A stretch of 7,879 bases of DNA from positions 1-7,879 of the forward strand of contig CAITSH010000213.1 in assembly GCA_903895005.1 (NCBI GenBank), written 5' to 3'. The notes under the pieces were generated by a model, which did not search any database, was not told the DNA's origin, and saw nothing but the letters and a program-made list of their open reading frames with translations. Numbering within the stretch: position 1 is the stretch's first letter; every line of letters begins with the position of its first letter. The translations under genes and the position numbers were made by a program. The stretch comes from an uncultured Pseudomonadota bacterium (GTDB taxonomy: Bacteria > Pseudomonadota > Gammaproteobacteria > Burkholderiales > SG8-39). Positions 6,428 to 7,879 of this stretch are shown piece after piece.

Positions 6428-6440
6428 CGATAGGCTATCG
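6428..6440. repeat. Perfect 13-base palindrome CGATAG-G-CTATCG between mutL and miaA
   Basis: Six-base arms surround a single central G. The short centre suits a DNA-binding site better than an RNA hairpin. It lies 45 bases after the mutL stop and immediately before the stem-loop at 6442-6472. Confidence 0.45.
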
Positions 6441-6441
6441 A

Positions 6442-6472
6442 CTGGAAAGCCCCGCCAGGCGCGGGTTTCCAG
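6442..6472 (+). other. Strong stem-loop between mutL and miaA
   Basis: CTGGAAA (6442-6448) pairs perfectly with TTTCCAG (6466-6472). After a two-base bulge, CCCGC (6451-6455) pairs with GCGGG (6461-6465) around a five-base loop. The result is a 12-pair stem rich in GC. No T-run follows, so it is not a standard intrinsic terminator; it could pause transcription, protect the mutL mRNA 3' end or control miaA. Confidence 0.5.
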
Positions 6473-6480
6473 CTACTTCC

Positions 6481-6498
6481 GCCCTGAAAACTAAGGGC
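6481..6498 (+). other. Minor stem-loop upstream of miaA
   Basis: GCCCT (6481-6485) can pair with AGGGC (6494-6498) around an eight-base A-rich loop. The stem has only five pairs and may be chance, but it follows a palindrome and a stronger hairpin in the same 177-base gap. No other gene or good promoter was recognised in this gap. Confidence 0.25.
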
Positions 6499-6559
6499 TC
6501 AAGGACGAGGGCATACACCCCCGCGACGACACGCAGAACAATCTCCTTCACGGTCGCAC

Positions 6560-7513
6560 ATGGATAAGCAGGACATAAACCTGCCGCCCGCCATTGCGCT
6601 GCTGGGTCCGACGGCCAGCGGCAAGAGCGCCCTCGCGATGGCCATCGCCGCACGCCACCCGGTGGAAATCATCAGCGTCGACTCGGCCCAAGTGTTTCGC
6701 GGCATGGATGTGGGCACGGCCAAACCGACGGCCGCCGAACGCGCGGCGGTACCGCACCACCTCATCGACATCCTCGATCCGACCGATGCCTATTCGGCGG
6801 CACGTTTTCGCGCCGAAGCCCTGATCCTGATGCAGGAGATCTGCGCGCGCGGCCGCACGCCCCTGCTGGTCGGAGGCACGATGCTTTACTTCAAGACACT
6901 GCGTGAGGGGCTGTCCGATCTGCCGGCGGCCGACCCGGCGCTGCGCGCCGCGCTCGAGCTTGAAGCGACGCGCCATGGCTGGCCGCGCATGCACGCGCGG
7001 CTGGCCGAAATCGATGCGCCGACCGCGGCGCGCCTCAAGCCGACCGATGCCCAGCGTATTCAGCGCGCACTGGAAGTACATCACCTCACCGGCAAACCCC
7101 TGTCATCGTTACAGCAGCGCAGCGGCGCGGCATTGGCGTTGCCTGTGCGTATGGTCGGTCTTGCACTGGTGCCATCAGATCGCGCCAAGCTGCACCAGCA
7201 CATCGCGATGCGCTTTGACGCCATGCTTGTAGCCGGCCTGGTGGACGAGCTGAAGGAATTGAAAAAGCGCTTCGCCTTGCGCGCCGACCTGCCGGCGATG
7301 CGCTGCGTCGGCTACCGCCAGGCCTGGGAATACCTTGCCGGCGACCATGACCGCGCCGGCATGCGCGACAAGGGCGTGTTTGCCACACGCCAGCTTGCAA
7401 AGCGCCAGCTCACCTGGCTGCGCGCGATGCCCGAGTTGCAGGAATTCGATTGCCTTGCGCCGGACCTGGAGCAACAGGTGATGGATCACCTGAACGCCGA
7501 ATCGGTTTTCTGA
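6560..7513 (+). CDS. miaA: tRNA dimethylallyltransferase MiaA
   Basis: MiaA transfers a dimethylallyl group to N6 of A37 in tRNAs that read codons starting with U, the first step toward ms2i6A. The 317-residue product is full length. It has the P-loop GPTASGKS (16-23), the substrate block [17 protein letters not shown] with D41 as the likely general base, PHHLIDI, the GGTMLYF block (105-111), the [10 protein letters not shown] segment (163-172), RCVGYRQ (248-254) and [14 protein letters not shown] near the end. The usual Tyr after DSAQV is Phe here, a mild change. The ATG matches the family start, but the upstream bases offer only a weak ribosome site. It lies 177 bases after mutL on the same strand, an arrangement widespread in proteobacteria; read-through from mutL is likely but an own promoter cannot be excluded. 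Confidence 0.97.
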   Translation: MDKQDINLPPAIALLGPTASGKSALAMAIAARHPVEIISVDSAQVFRGMDVGTAKPTAAERAAVPHHLIDILDPTDAYSAARFRAEALILMQEICARGRTPLLVGGTMLYFKTLREGLSDLPAADPALRAALELEATRHGWPRMHARLAEIDAPTAARLKPTDAQRIQRALEVHHLTGKPLSSLQQRSGAALALPVRMVGLALVPSDRAKLHQHIAMRFDAMLVAGLVDELKELKKRFALRADLPAMRCVGYRQAWEYLAGDHDRAGMRDKGVFATRQLAKRQLTWLRAMPELQEFDCLAPDLEQQVMDHLNAESVF

Positions 7514-7531
7514 ACAGCGCGTTGCTCAGAA
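7508..7531. terminator. Hairpin shared by the convergent ends of miaA and the methyltransferase gene
   Basis: TTCTGA (7508-7513) and TCAGAA (7526-7531) are perfect arms, and CA/TG can add two more pairs after one A-C mismatch. The left arm contains the miaA stop and the right arm, on the other strand, contains the stop of the facing gene. It is a plausible two-way transcription end, although T-runs are weak. Confidence 0.4.
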
Positions 7532-7879
7532 CAGCCAGGGAATAAAGCGCCGCACACGCGCGGCGTAGGCCCCATAGTTGGCGAACTGCCCGGCAAGTCC
7601 GCGCTCTTCAAGAACGGCCTTACCCAGCAACACCGCAAACAGGGCTGCCCACGCAAGGATTTTCCACGGGTCAGAATAAGCGACTACCTCGGCGGCGGCG
7701 AACAACAGCACTGCCGAATACATCGGATGGCGCATGTACCGGTAGGGGCCGGTCGTCACCAGCACCGCAGACAGCTTGGGTTCGGGGCGGATATTGAAAT
7801 TACCCGGACGGTTATGCCACAAGGTCCAGGCACCCAGCGTGGCCGCGGCGGTGACCAGCAGCAGTGCCGGCACCGCCCA
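7526..7879 (-). CDS. Isoprenylcysteine carboxyl methyltransferase-like membrane protein (5' end outside window)
   Basis: The last 118 codons of a small polytopic membrane protein; the frame stays open to the right edge. A GTG at 7873 is not taken as the start because it would leave a protein shorter than the usual 150 or more residues. The conserved C-terminal core of the ICMT/phospholipid-methyltransferase group is clear: GPYRYMRHPMYSAVLL, a hydrophobic hairpin, then KAVLEERGL, FANYGAYAARV and the closing RRFIPWLF. In the family these bind S-adenosylmethionine (RHP region) and the membrane substrate. Bacteria lack the eukaryotic CAAX pathway, and substrates of such homologues are mostly unknown, so the reaction here is uncertain. 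It ends 12 bases from the miaA stop in convergent orientation. Confidence 0.85.
   Translation of the reverse strand, partial: WAVPALLLVTAAATLGAWTLWHNRPGNFNIRPEPKLSAVLVTTGPYRYMRHPMYSAVLLFAAAEVVAYSDPWKILAWAALFAVLLGKAVLEERGLAGQFANYGAYAARVRRFIPWLF

Noticed and set aside
6307..6567. Plus-strand frame of 86 codons across the mutL end and the gap before miaA
   Set aside because: It starts inside mutL in another frame, is rich in Arg/Pro/Thr without a domain, and overlaps the stem-loops in the gap. I see no ribosome site for it.
6548..7084. Minus-strand open frame of 178 codons
   Set aside because: It is antisense to miaA, and its composition is that of a reverse-strand shadow.

Overview
The window looks like chromosomal DNA of a GC-rich Gram-negative bacterium, most likely a betaproteobacterium. 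That placement is an inference. It rests on the mutL-miaA gene order, the endonuclease-type MutL, a DedA that reads very much like the Escherichia coli protein, and an outer-membrane two-partner secretion locus with an ESPR-type signal peptide. No rRNA, tRNA, insertion sequence, CRISPR array or phage gene was seen.

Layout. Positions 1-1287 (minus) hold the first 429 codons of a filamentous-haemagglutinin-like exoprotein (TpsA) that runs off the left edge. Its outer-membrane transporter (TpsB, FhaC/ShlB type) lies just upstream at 1357-3066 (minus), so the order is promoter, tpsB, tpsA. A 405-base gene-free stretch (3067-3471) separates this operon from a divergent small gene. That stretch has an AT-rich core, a run of nine G, and two inverted repeats. 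The small plus-strand gene (3472-3696) encodes a TIGR02450-like protein of unknown function. It converges on dedA (3764-4411, minus). dedA and mutL (4532-6382, plus) are divergent and share a 120-base promoter region with a consensus TATAAT box. miaA (6560-7513, plus) follows mutL after 177 bases rich in dyad symmetry. A minus-strand isoprenylcysteine-methyltransferase-like gene (7526 to the right edge, start outside) converges on miaA.

Function. The left third is a complete transporter plus the secretion-signal half of a surface or secreted protein. The transporter recognises the TPS domain of the exoprotein in the periplasm and threads it across the outer membrane. The right half is housekeeping: DNA mismatch repair (MutL with an intact C-terminal nuclease motif set), tRNA A37 prenylation (MiaA), an inner-membrane lipid-carrier-type protein (DedA) and a small membrane methyltransferase.

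No clearly new multi-gene system is visible. The points most worth a second look are: a C9/G9 tract beside a candidate promoter of the secretion operon; an in-frame hexanucleotide repeat in the TpsA signal peptide; an Arg-to-Pro change at the lid-loop motif of the transporter; a Phe-to-Cys change in the ATPase motif GFRGEAL of MutL; and dyads that overlap promoters and stop codons.
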